This document shows, one piece after another, positions 25,630 to 37,055 of a stretch of 64,000 nucleotides of DNA. This DNA comes from Nesterenkonia natronophila. Its GTDB lineage: Bacteria > Actinomycetota > Actinomycetes > Actinomycetales > Micrococcaceae. Numbering within the stretch: position 1 is the stretch's first letter; every line of letters starts with the position of its first letter. The DNA is taken from positions 186,001-250,000 of the forward strand of contig NZ_QYZP01000003.1 in the NCBI RefSeq assembly GCF_003595215.1, written 5' to 3'. Below the pieces are notes generated by a model that was not told the DNA's origin, ran no database searches, and was given only the letters and a program-made list of their open reading frames with translations. The position numbers and the translations under genes are program-made.

Positions 25630-26448
25630 GTGGGAATACCTAATATTCTCTCTATCGCCGGGACCGACCCCACAGGGGGTGCCGGCATTCAAGCAGACTT
25701 GAAGTCATTTGCGGCGCACGGTGGCTACGGAATGTGCGTTGTCACTGCCCTGGTGGCTCAGAACACCCTGGGGGTACGGGCTATCCATGCGCCACCGGTG
25801 GATTTCCTGCGAGCTCAGCTGGACGCAGTCAGTGACGATGTCACCATCCACGCTGTGAAGACCGGGATGCTCGGCACAGTGGAGATCATCGAGACGGTCT
25901 CCCAGTGGTGGGATGCCGCATTCGAGCACTCACCTGCGCCCACGCTGGTGGTCGACCCCGTGATGGTCGCGACTAGCGGAGACCGGCTGCTGAACGAAGA
26001 CGCCGAATCCTCGCTCATCGAGTTCCTCAACCGCGCTGATCTGGTCACCCCGAATGTTCCAGAGCTGGCCATCCTGTCAGGCGCGGAGCCGACGTCGTCG
26101 TCCTCTGAACTGATCTGGCAGGCCGAGCGCGTCGCCGACGCACACCAGATCGTCGTACTCGCGAAGGGCGGCCACATGTCGGGATCACGCGTGGCCGACA
26201 GCTTGGTCTTCCCAACCAGCGGCGGTCAGCGCCCGGAGACCTACACTGTGGCCACACCACGGATTGAGACCACCAGCACCCATGGCACCGGGTGCTCAGT
26301 CTCAGCTGCTTTCGCCACGCTCCGCGCCCGCGGGCTGAGTTGGCATGGAGGCCTCGATTCGGTGAAGGACTGGATGCAGAGGGCGTTGGAGGGCGCAGAT
26401 CAGCTGGACGTGGGCCGTGGAAACGGGCCCATCAATCATTTTCCCTGA
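25630..26448 (+). CDS. thiD: bifunctional hydroxymethylpyrimidine/phosphomethylpyrimidine kinase
   Basis: A 272-residue ribokinase-fold enzyme that phosphorylates HMP and HMP-P in thiamine biosynthesis. SIAGTDPTGGAGIQADLK at the N-terminus, KTGML, VDPVM and the anion-hole motif HGTGCSVSAAFA with catalytic-type Cys/Asp-loop are the family signatures. GTG 25630 is fixed by the riboswitch-embedded ribosome site 6 nt upstream; an open frame starting further upstream runs through the riboswitch and is rejected. It is a stand-alone salvage or de novo step here, with no thiC, thiE or thiM nearby. Confidence 0.94.
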   Translation: MGIPNILSIAGTDPTGGAGIQADLKSFAAHGGYGMCVVTALVAQNTLGVRAIHAPPVDFLRAQLDAVSDDVTIHAVKTGMLGTVEIIETVSQWWDAAFEHSPAPTLVVDPVMVATSGDRLLNEDAESSLIEFLNRADLVTPNVPELAILSGAEPTSSSSELIWQAERVADAHQIVVLAKGGHMSGSRVADSLVFPTSGGQRPETYTVATPRIETTSTHGTGCSVSAAFATLRARGLSWHGGLDSVKDWMQRALEGADQLDVGRGNGPINHFP

Positions 26449-26459
26449 ACCGCTGAGGG

Positions 26460-27368
26460 TTAGTTGCTGCGTTTCCGCGAGTCCTGCCAGGTGAACGTCG
26501 GGGAGTCCTGGCTCACCGGGCCGGTGGCATCGTCACTTCCGCGGAACCAATGCGCCGGATCAGGACGGTCAGCCGGGGTGGGCCCCGTGGCTCCCTGGCC
26601 GGCGGCCGGTGCCTGCTCGCGAAGTGCGGTGACTTTGTCCCGGATTTCAGCCATCTGCGTGTCCAGGGCCGCGGCCTGCACTGCGGCGTCGCGCAGCTCG
26701 TCGAGGATGTCGGAGGGGACCTCGCCGTCATAGGTGTAGTAGATCTTGTGCTCCAATGAGGCCCAGAAGTCCATCGCGACAGTCCTAATCTGCACCTCCA
26801 CATACACGAACTCGGTGCGGTTCGACAGGTACACCGGCACCTGAAGAATCACATGCAGACTCTGGTAGCCATTGGGTTTGGGTCGGCGGATGTAGTCTTT
26901 GACCTCCACCACTCGCAGATCAGGTTGGCTGCACAGCATCTCTGCGACCCAGAAAGCGTCGGAAACAAAACTGGTGGTGATTCGGATCCCAGCGATGTCA
27001 CGGATGGAGTGGCGAATACCTTCAAGGGTGGGCTCGCAGCCGTAGCGGCCCACCTTGTCCAGAATGCGTTCCAGCGACTTCAGGCGATAGTTGACGTGCT
27101 CAATGGGGGAGTAGTCGCGAGTGTGCTCGAACTCCTCACGAAGCACGTTGATCTTAGTGAGTACCTCGTCCATTCCGAACTTGTAGTGCAGCTGGAACTC
27201 CGTGAGCTGCCGACGAACTTCTGCCATCCGTTCCACGGCGCTGGGTTCACCGTGCTGCTCAGCATTGGAGTTCAGCTGATCGAGCAGCTGCCGGTAGACG
27301 GCCCCGTCGGCCTGTCTCACCAGCTCGGCGGCGGGGATCTCCTCAGTTGGCGTCACGCCAGAGGACAT
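26460..27368 (-). CDS. small alarmone synthetase (RelA/SpoT-domain GTP pyrophosphokinase)
   Basis: A 302-residue protein with only a (p)ppGpp synthetase domain (about 55-225), lacking the HD hydrolase and ACT/TGS domains of full-length Rel. Motifs include SLERILDKVGR, RDIAGIRIT, YIRRPKPNGYQSLHV and EVQIRTVAMDFWASLEHK. It therefore belongs with RelS/YjbM-type synthetases, which make pppGpp or pGpp under cell-envelope or alkaline stress. A C-terminal region of about 75 residues rich in Pro, Gly and Ala is likely disordered. ATG 27368 follows GAGGAGTGAGC. It converges with thiD and diverges from glpD. Confidence 0.9.
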   Translation of the reverse strand: MSSGVTPTEEIPAAELVRQADGAVYRQLLDQLNSNAEQHGEPSAVERMAEVRRQLTEFQLHYKFGMDEVLTKINVLREEFEHTRDYSPIEHVNYRLKSLERILDKVGRYGCEPTLEGIRHSIRDIAGIRITTSFVSDAFWVAEMLCSQPDLRVVEVKDYIRRPKPNGYQSLHVILQVPVYLSNRTEFVYVEVQIRTVAMDFWASLEHKIYYTYDGEVPSDILDELRDAAVQAAALDTQMAEIRDKVTALREQAPAAGQGATGPTPADRPDPAHWFRGSDDATGPVSQDSPTFTWQDSRKRSN

Positions 27369-27462
27369 AGCTCACTCCTCAGTATGCAAGGTCGTTGCAG
27401 GTTATTCTCTTCTGATTCTCGAGCCTAGGCGTGGTATCTGGGAAGAGCCTTGGAGGTCACGA

Positions 27463-27496
27463 TTGAGTGAACCGTTCCGCCTTGTACCCTTGAACT
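27463..27496 (+). promoter_or_regulatory. leaderless-type promoter for glpD-glpK
   Basis: TTGAGT at 27463-27468, a 16-bp spacer, TACCCT at 27485-27490, then 6 nt to GTG 27497. No ribosome site is present, so the glpD mRNA probably begins at or near its start codon. Confidence 0.55.
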
Positions 27497-29293
27497 GTGA
27501 AGCCTAAGTCGCTCAATACCGCAACCCGCAATCAAGCACTCGACCGTCTGCGTGCCACCTCCGCGCCTGGCGCAGAACCTTTGGACATCCTCGTGATCGG
27601 TGGGGGGGTGGTGGGTGCCTCAGCAGCATTTGATGCCGCCGGTCGGGGGCTCTCTACCGGCCTCGTGGAGGCCAGGGATTTCGGGGAAGGGACGTCCTCC
27701 CGATCATCCCAACTGATTCACGGCGGACTGCGCTACCTGCAGATGCTGGACTTCAAACTGGTGGCTGAGGCCCTGCGCGAACGCGATCTGTTGCTGCGCA
27801 GACTAGCGCCGCATCTGGTGCGCCCGCTGCCATTCGTCTTCCCCTTCACCACGCCCGTGATGGACCGGGCATTCATCGGTTCCGGCGTCACGCTCTACGA
27901 CACGCTGGCTTCCGGTTCATCAAGGCTGCGTGGTTATAAGGGCCGCGCCGTACCGTTCCACCGGCACCTGAGGCGGAGCCGCCTGCGGGAGCGTTTCCCC
28001 GGCTTGGACCCGGCGAAGTATCACGGTGCCCTCGAGTACTACGACGCCCAGGTGGACGACGCCCGACTGGTGCTCACCCTGGCACGCTCGGCGCACAGTC
28101 AGGGAGCGGCGGTGGCATCGCGTACGCAGGTGACTGGATATCTCCGGGAGGAGGACGGCAGCAGGCCGGAGGCCGAACGGCGCGTCACCGGAGTCCAGGT
28201 CCGGGATAGAGTCACCGGTGAGGAGTTCGAGGTCCACGCCAAGGAGGTCATTCTGGCGGCCGGGGTCTGGACCGGTGAGGCGCAGCAGTCGGCGCAGGCC
28301 ACTTCGGGTTTGCGCGTGCTGGCCTCTAAGGGCATCCACATTACCGTTCCTCGTGATCGCATTGCTGCCCAGGGCACTGTCGGGGTGATCACCCAGACTG
28401 AGAAGTCGGTCCTGTTCCTGATACCGTTGCGCGATGTGTGGTCCATTGGGACTACAGACACGGCTTGGCACGAGGCCGTTGACTCCCCAGCTGCCACGGC
28501 TTCGGATATCGACTATGTCTTGGAGCATGCCAATGAGGTGCTTGGGGAGAGCCTCACCCGGGATGATGTGCTTGCGACTTGGGCGGGCTTGCGCCCGCTG
28601 GTGCAGCCGGTCAAGACCGACGAATCGGCGTCGGCCAAGGTCTCTCGCGAACACACCGTGATGCAGCTTGCTCCGGGCCTGACGGGTGTTGCCGGCGGCA
28701 AACTCACCACCTACCGGGTGATGGCGGAGGATGTGGTCAACTTCGCCGTCGCAAGCACATTCCGAGACCGTGCATCTATCACCGGGGTCCTGCCGCTGCT
28801 GGGCGGACAGGGTTACGGCGAATGGACGGAGCAGGCGGAAGACTTGGCCACCCGCTACGGTTGGGACGCGCAGCGCGTTGACCGACTGCTGAACCGGTAT
28901 GGGTCTCTGCTCGGTGAGTTGGTAGCCCTCATTGACGATGATCCGGAGTTGGGCCAGCCGCTGCGTCATGCGCCCTCATATCTGCGAGCGGAGATCGCAT
29001 ATGCTGTCTCCGCTGAGGGTGCCCTCCATCTCGACGACATCATGGCACGGCGTACACGCATGAACTACGAGTTTCGAGACCGGGGTCTCCGCGCAGTCGA
29101 AGAGATTGTCACTATCGCAGCTCCTCTGTTGGGGTGGAGCGAGGAGCGCGCGGCAGCAGAGCAGGCCGCCTACAAGGCCCACGTGGAGGCCGTTCATCAA
29201 GCTGAGCGCGTGACCGACGATGCAGTGGCAGCCCGCCTCATAGCAGAGCACCCACCCGTACCCAGCCAGGAATCAGAGGTGCCGAAATTATGA
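27497..29293 (+). CDS. glpD: glycerol-3-phosphate dehydrogenase, aerobic FAD-dependent
   Basis: A 598-residue peripheral-membrane flavoenzyme oxidising glycerol 3-phosphate to dihydroxyacetone phosphate with transfer of electrons to quinone. The FAD-binding motif IGGGVVGASAAFDAAGRG lies at about 31-48, SRSSQLIHGGLRYL follows, and the C-terminal helical domain of GlpD proteins is present. GTG 27497 is supported by the leaderless promoter. The ATGA overlap with glpK indicates one operon for glycerol catabolism. No glpF facilitator is adjacent. Confidence 0.95.
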   Translation: MKPKSLNTATRNQALDRLRATSAPGAEPLDILVIGGGVVGASAAFDAAGRGLSTGLVEARDFGEGTSSRSSQLIHGGLRYLQMLDFKLVAEALRERDLLLRRLAPHLVRPLPFVFPFTTPVMDRAFIGSGVTLYDTLASGSSRLRGYKGRAVPFHRHLRRSRLRERFPGLDPAKYHGALEYYDAQVDDARLVLTLARSAHSQGAAVASRTQVTGYLREEDGSRPEAERRVTGVQVRDRVTGEEFEVHAKEVILAAGVWTGEAQQSAQATSGLRVLASKGIHITVPRDRIAAQGTVGVITQTEKSVLFLIPLRDVWSIGTTDTAWHEAVDSPAATASDIDYVLEHANEVLGESLTRDDVLATWAGLRPLVQPVKTDESASAKVSREHTVMQLAPGLTGVAGGKLTTYRVMAEDVVNFAVASTFRDRASITGVLPLLGGQGYGEWTEQAEDLATRYGWDAQRVDRLLNRYGSLLGELVALIDDDPELGQPLRHAPSYLRAEIAYAVSAEGALHLDDIMARRTRMNYEFRDRGLRAVEEIVTIAAPLLGWSEERAAAEQAAYKAHVEAVHQAERVTDDAVAARLIAEHPPVPSQESEVPKL

Positions 29294-30819
29294 GCAGCCC
29301 AGCACAGACATACGTACTTTCCATTGACCAGGGCACTACCTCAACTCGGGCTGTGGTCTTTGACCATGCCGGGCAGACTGTTGCCTCCGCGCAGAAGGAA
29401 CATACTCAGCACTTCCCGCGGGCCGGCTGGGTGGAGCACGATGTCGTCGAGATCTGGGCCAATACGCGTGAGGTCATTACCGAAGCCCTGTGTCGGGGGG
29501 AACTTAACAGCAGTCAAATCACCTCCCTGGGCATCACTAATCAGCGGGAGACGACCGTAATTTGGGATGGCGCGACAGGCGAACCGATCCACCGGGCCAT
29601 TGTCTGGCAGGATACGCGCACCCAAAGTCTTTGCGATGAGCTGGCCACCGGTAATGGAGCCGATGAGCCGGACACAGAGCGGTTCAAGGAGCGAACGGGA
29701 CTTCCGCTGGCGACGTACTTCTCAGGTCCGAAGATACGGTGGATACTCGACCACGTAGACGGGGCGCACCAGAGGGCGGCGGCGGGAGAGCTGCTGTTCG
29801 GAACAATTGACACCTGGTTGGTGTGGAACCTGACCGGGGGGGTGTCCGGTGGAGTCCACGTCACCGATGTCACCAATGCTTCCCGGACCCTCCTGATGAA
29901 CATAGACACGCTGGACTGGAACAAAGATGTCTGCGACGCCATGGGTGTACCCGTCGAGGTGCTGCCCAGAATCGCCAGCTCCTCCGAGGTCTACGCCGAA
30001 TGTTCTCAGGAAAGTGGCCTCCCTGGTGTGCCGATCGCGGGAATTCTCGGCGACCAGCATGCAGCCACGGTCGGTCAGGCCTGCTTCGGGCCCGGGCAGG
30101 GAAAGAACACCTACGGCACCGGGAACTTTATGCTGATCAACACCGGGCACGAACCGGTGCGCAATGACAAAGGTCTCCTCACCACGCTCGCTTATCAGTT
30201 CGGTGACCAGAAGCCGGTCTATGCTCTGGAAGGCTCGATTGCTGTCACCGGCTCCCTGATTCAGTGGCTGCGGGACAACCTCGGGATCATTAGCGAGGCT
30301 GCCGAGTCAGAGACCCGCGCAGCCAGAGTGCAGGACCATGGTGGAGCGTATGTGGTACCCGCATTCTCCGGTCTCTTTGCTCCCCACTGGCGCTCGGAGG
30401 CTCGCGGGGTCTTCGTAGGTCTGACGAGCTTCGTTAACGCTGATCACATCTGCCGGGCTTCCCTGGAGTCGGTCGCTTTCCAGTCCGCCGAAGTGGTGGA
30501 AGCCATGAATGCTTCAGCACCCGAGGATCTCACGGAGCTGAAAGTGGACGGCGGCATGGTTGTCAATGACTTACTGATGCAGTTTCAGGCGGACATTCTC
30601 GGCGTGGACGTAGTGCGTCCCGAGGTGATTGAAACCACCGCCCTGGGTGCGGCTTACGCTGCTGGGCTGGCCACCGGGTACTGGAAGTCCACGGCTGAAC
30701 TTGTCGAGAACTGGACCGAAGGGCAGCGCTGGAGCCCCAGGATGGACAAGAGCGAACGCGCCCAGCGGCTGAGTGAGTGGAAGAAGGCCGTCACACGAGC
30801 CTTCGACTGGGTGGAGTAG
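29290..30819 (+). CDS. glpK: glycerol kinase
   Basis: A 509-residue FGGY-family kinase converting glycerol to glycerol 3-phosphate. Key blocks are SIDQGTTSTRAVVFD (ATPase fold entry), WQDTRT, GDQHAATVGQ, the NTYGTGNFMLINTG phosphate-binding loop, and KVDGGMVVNDLLMQ. Its ATG overlaps the glpD stop by 4 bp, so its product feeds the upstream enzyme. Length is normal for the family, and all key segments look intact. Confidence 0.96.
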   Translation: MSSPAQTYVLSIDQGTTSTRAVVFDHAGQTVASAQKEHTQHFPRAGWVEHDVVEIWANTREVITEALCRGELNSSQITSLGITNQRETTVIWDGATGEPIHRAIVWQDTRTQSLCDELATGNGADEPDTERFKERTGLPLATYFSGPKIRWILDHVDGAHQRAAAGELLFGTIDTWLVWNLTGGVSGGVHVTDVTNASRTLLMNIDTLDWNKDVCDAMGVPVEVLPRIASSSEVYAECSQESGLPGVPIAGILGDQHAATVGQACFGPGQGKNTYGTGNFMLINTGHEPVRNDKGLLTTLAYQFGDQKPVYALEGSIAVTGSLIQWLRDNLGIISEAAESETRAARVQDHGGAYVVPAFSGLFAPHWRSEARGVFVGLTSFVNADHICRASLESVAFQSAEVVEAMNASAPEDLTELKVDGGMVVNDLLMQFQADILGVDVVRPEVIETTALGAAYAAGLATGYWKSTAELVENWTEGQRWSPRMDKSERAQRLSEWKKAVTRAFDWVE

Positions 30820-31006
30820 TCACCACCGTTCGCTGATCGACGCTGCCGCTCCCCGCGACACGCCGTGGCCTGCATAGATTTTTCAGCGCATACCTGTGGG
30901 GTGACCTGTGGAGAGTCCCTGCGCTGCCGTCACGCATCCCCGTCTTGGTGCCGGACGCACCCCACAAGGAGTTGTGCACAACCAGTGGATAACTACAACG
31001 TTGTGA

Positions 31007-31022
31007 GTACAGCATCTAGTGC
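31007..31022. promoter_or_regulatory. NrdR box 1 (distal)
   Basis: GTACAGCATCTAGTGC matches the NrdR consensus ACACWATATMTAGTGT at 11 of 16 positions, mostly in the right half. Its start is 32 bp from that of box 2, about three helical turns, the usual spacing of paired NrdR sites. Confidence 0.65.
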
Positions 31023-31038
31023 CTAATGACTTCCGCGG

Positions 31039-31054
31039 ACACAAGATGTAGTAT
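31039..31054. promoter_or_regulatory. NrdR box 2 (proximal)
   Basis: ACACAAGATGTAGTAT matches the NrdR consensus at 13 of 16 positions and lies about 83 bp before nrdH. With box 1 it should allow cooperative repression of the reductase operon when dATP is abundant. Confidence 0.75.
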
Positions 31055-31136
31055 TGAGGAGTAGCCAGGGCCTTTCGCAGGACCTCGCGGCACAGACTTT
31101 TGAGAAGCGGAACAACACCTGAAGGGACCTTCCTCC

Positions 31137-31391
31137 ATGAGCGTCACCATCTACACCAAGCCCGCCTGCGTTCAGTGCAACGCCACCTACCGCGCTCTGG
31201 ACAAGAACGGTGTCACGTACAAGTCGGTGGACATCTCCCAGGACTCTGAGGCCCTGGAGCGGGTTCGGGCCCTCGGTTACATGCAGGCCCCTGTTGTCAT
31301 TACAGACTCCGATCACTGGTCAGGGTTCCGCCCGGACAAGATCTCGGAGCTCGCCAGCCAGGCCACCGCCCCCCAGGCAGCGGTCGCCTGA
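31137..31391 (+). CDS. nrdH: glutaredoxin-like NrdH redoxin
   Basis: An 84-residue thioredoxin-fold protein with the redox motif CVQC at residues 11-14 and the NrdH signature WSGFRPD near the C-terminus. NrdH is the electron donor for class Ib ribonucleotide reductase and is recharged by thioredoxin reductase. ATG 31137 follows GAAGGGACC. First gene of nrdHIEF, behind the two NrdR boxes. Confidence 0.95.
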   Translation: MSVTIYTKPACVQCNATYRALDKNGVTYKSVDISQDSEALERVRALGYMQAPVVITDSDHWSGFRPDKISELASQATAPQAAVA

Positions 31392-31823
31392 TAAACCCTC
31401 GATGTGAAGAGGGAAACGGATGCTCACCTCCGCACAGCTGATCTACTTCTCCTCGGTGTCGAACAACACGCACCGTTTCGTGGAGAAGTTGGGCCTTGCT
31501 GAGGAAGAGACCGCTCGGCTTCCGCTCCATACGCACAATGAGACGCTGCACGCCACGGAACCATTCGTGCTCATGCTTCCGACCTACGGTGCTGGTGGCG
31601 GGAGCGGCTCGGTGCCCAAGCAGGTCATCAAGTTTCTCAACGTAGAGTCCAATCGGGCGCTGCTGAGAGGGGTCATCGGTGCCGGCAACACGAATTTTCA
31701 CGACAGCTATTGCATAGCTGGCGACATCGTCGCTCAAAAATGCAAGGTTCCGCACCTGTACAGGTTCGAGCTGATGGGCACCCAAGAGGACGTGTCCAAA
31801 GTCCACAAGGGATTGGAAGAGTT

Positions 31824-35062
<3,239 letters not shown>

Positions 35063-35070
35063 GTGCACCG

Positions 35071-35886
35071 GTGACGCCCTCCACTGAGCGTCCGTTCCGC
35101 ACCAAGTCTCGCCCAAGCTCCCAGCGCGGCGAAAAACCACGGCAGCAGCTGCACGTTCACCGCCAGACGCAATCTCTCGGGGCCGCCGAAGACCTTCAGC
35201 TGGGTCTGAGGCTGCTGAATGGGACACGCGGGCGCCATGACGACCCCTCTATTCGACAGATCGAGGAACCCCTGCTGAGGATTTATCGACCCCAACCGAC
35301 GGTCGCTTTCGGGCAGCGTGACAGCCGCCTTGAAGGATTCTCCGCCGCGCAGCGGGCCGCACAGCGCCATGGGTTCGAGCCAGTAGTGCGCCGTGCCGGA
35401 GGACGGGCCGCAGCCTACAATCAAGGGTCGCTCATCATCGATCACATTGAACCGGCCGCCGACCCCGTCCGAGAGTCACAGGCCCGATTCTCCGCGTTCG
35501 CTGAGCTCTACGCCCGTGCGCTTAGGATCGCCGGCATCGACTCTCGCATCGGACCGTTACCCGACGAATACTGTTATGGGGAACACTCGGTGCATGGAGT
35601 CTGTGCTGAAACGCCCGATGTGCGGGTCAAAATCATCGGCACAGCCCAGCGGCAGATCGCCACTGGCTGGCTGTTCTCTTCGTCAATCATCGTCGAGAAC
35701 GGGCCCACTATCAGGCGCGTCCTCACCGAGACCTACAGTGCTATGGGGCTGCAGTGGGACCCGCTGACAGCGGGCGCTGCCAACGACGTCGCCCCGAAGG
35801 TCACAGTGGAGCAGGTGGAGTCAGCCATCCTGGAGGTCTATGCCCAGAACTGGGAGCTCACACAGTGGAGCCCTCTGCTCAGCTGA
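35071..35886 (+). CDS. lipoate-protein ligase A-like protein
   Basis: A 271-residue protein of the biotin/lipoate ligase fold. Family motifs are RRAGGRAAAYNQGSL (substrate loop, RRxGGGAV-like) and KIIGTAQRQIATGWLFSSSI with the catalytic-type lysine, followed by the C-terminal accessory region. Such enzymes attach lipoate or an analogous acyl acid to E2 or GcvH domains, or act as octanoyl/lipoyl transferases. GTG 35071 lies 8 nt after the nrdF stop, hinting at co-transcription. The first 30 residues are basic and probably disordered. Confidence 0.82.
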   Translation: MTPSTERPFRTKSRPSSQRGEKPRQQLHVHRQTQSLGAAEDLQLGLRLLNGTRGRHDDPSIRQIEEPLLRIYRPQPTVAFGQRDSRLEGFSAAQRAAQRHGFEPVVRRAGGRAAAYNQGSLIIDHIEPAADPVRESQARFSAFAELYARALRIAGIDSRIGPLPDEYCYGEHSVHGVCAETPDVRVKIIGTAQRQIATGWLFSSSIIVENGPTIRRVLTETYSAMGLQWDPLTAGAANDVAPKVTVEQVESAILEVYAQNWELTQWSPLLS

Positions 35887-35908
35887 ACCGAGCAGCAGAA
35901 CGCCCCCA

Positions 35909-36583
35909 TCAGAAGGCGTAGGTCACAGCCTCGGTGAAGTTCAGCAGAATCGAGCCGATCACCATGAGGAAAAGCACGACCACGGCAACCCACCACCAGT
36001 CTCGGGCCACTCGCCTCACAGCCTCGGAAGCCGGAAGCACACCATGTATGAGGTTGCGGGTAGTGGTCACTACGAACAAGGGGATCACTGCCGCCCAAGC
36101 GATCATGCAGTAAGGACACAGCACACCGATGCTGAATACGGCCGAGTACCAGAGCCAGATGCTGAATCCGAAGGCGAATGTCGCTCCGCCCTGCAGCCCC
36201 AGGTAGTACCAGGCGGGGAGCGGTCCTTTGGCTGCCCAGAGTGTGACGGCGACGCCGATCAGCAGCGGAAAACCAACGACCCCAAGAAAAATATTCGGGA
36301 ACCCAAAGGTGGCTGCCTGCCAGGACTGCATCACCTCTCCGCAGGAGACCCACGGATTGACGTCGCAAGAAGTGACATGCCCCGGGTCATTCCACAGCCG
36401 AACACGCTCATAGAGAAGTAGGAAACTGGCCAGGGCACCGACAATCCCAGTGACGAAGAGCCACATCCCGAAGCCGTAAGGGCGCGCAAAAACAGGGGGG
36501 ACACGCCCGGGAGCCGGAGCTGAGGAAGACATGCGAGCGGGGTCCTCAGGCTGCGAATCCTGGGCATCAAGCGTGAGGGACAT
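35909..36583 (-). CDS. vitamin K epoxide reductase (VKOR) family protein
   Basis: A 224-residue membrane protein with five predicted TM segments. The paired redox cysteines are visible: the loop pair in TSCDVNPWVSCGEVMQ and the active-site CPYC in VLCPYCMIAW. Bacterial VKORs reoxidise DsbA-like proteins with quinone, supporting disulfide formation outside the membrane. ATG 36583 is chosen over an open frame from 36658 because a TACCAT element lies 6 nt upstream (leaderless pattern). No fused or adjacent thioredoxin-fold partner is in the window. Confidence 0.9.
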   Translation of the reverse strand: MSLTLDAQDSQPEDPARMSSSAPAPGRVPPVFARPYGFGMWLFVTGIVGALASFLLLYERVRLWNDPGHVTSCDVNPWVSCGEVMQSWQAATFGFPNIFLGVVGFPLLIGVAVTLWAAKGPLPAWYYLGLQGGATFAFGFSIWLWYSAVFSIGVLCPYCMIAWAAVIPLFVVTTTRNLIHGVLPASEAVRRVARDWWWVAVVVLFLMVIGSILLNFTEAVTYAF

Positions 36584-36589
36584 TCCTCT

Positions 36590-36595
36590 ATGGTA
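36590..36595 (-). promoter_or_regulatory. leaderless-type -10 (TACCAT) for the VKOR gene
   Basis: On the minus strand TACCAT is followed by 6 nt (AGAGGA) and ATG. The intervening bases resemble a ribosome site but sit too close to act as one, so a transcription start at the ATG is the simpler reading. Confidence 0.45.
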
Positions 36596-37055
36596 CGCGC
36601 GGAACTCCCAGCCGTATTGCCGGGCCCGTGGGACTTCGCACAAGGCGATTAATCTCACTTATGCAGTGAATCAGCGGCTGTCTCGCGATCCGAGAGCCGT
36701 CCCCAGCCCCCTGTGAGCTTCCCGATACTGTGCGATACTGAAGTTATCGGAGGTTCAGACCACACCTGAACCTTTGAGAAGGCTTTCACACGCGAAGAAC
36801 GGCAAGGGTCGGCACCCGTCGTGGGCATGAGAGATACGAGTCCGCACGGCAGAACGACGAACAACAAGATGCCGCCGCCATTCAACCTCGCGCGTGACCG
36901 GGACGTGGCTTCCGTTGAGCAGAGCGCGCCGTCCTCGCAGTTGGGGGGACAGGCAGCGCCCGGCGTGAGCACCGGACCGGTGACCCGACCACCGACAAGA
37001 GTCGTGGGCTCGCCGAGTGTGGCAGCGCAGACCACGGCGGGAGCTGACTCTCTTA
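36596..37055 (+). other. long leader region of rne
   Basis: About 460 bp between divergent VKOR and rne. Possible -10 words (GATACT twice) lie near 36724-36740. A perfect 8-bp hairpin, AGGTTCAG (36751-36758) / CTGAACCT (36766-36773) with a 7-nt loop, follows. If transcription starts near 36745 the untranslated leader is about 310 nt. Open frames in the region look non-coding. RNase E leaders are known to mediate autoregulation in other bacteria; whether this one does is inference. Confidence 0.4.

Larger units (their letters stand above)
30820..31136. other. regulatory region upstream of nrdHIEF
   Basis: A 317-bp intergenic stretch after glpK. No gene is seen. It holds a cluster of DnaA-box-like words (TTGTGCACAA at 30972-30981; AGTGGATAA at 30984-30992, whose complement is TTATCCACT), a duplicated ACCTGTGG near 30890-30915, and two NrdR boxes listed separately. 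Confidence 0.6.

Noticed and set aside
27920..28969. 349-codon minus-strand open frame inside glpD
   Set aside because: Shadow frame of glpD; no ribosome site, no motifs.
30972..30992. Possible replication origin from DnaA-like words
   Set aside because: Only two or three imperfect words, no dnaA/dnaN or AT-rich unwinding region; promoter control is the better reading.
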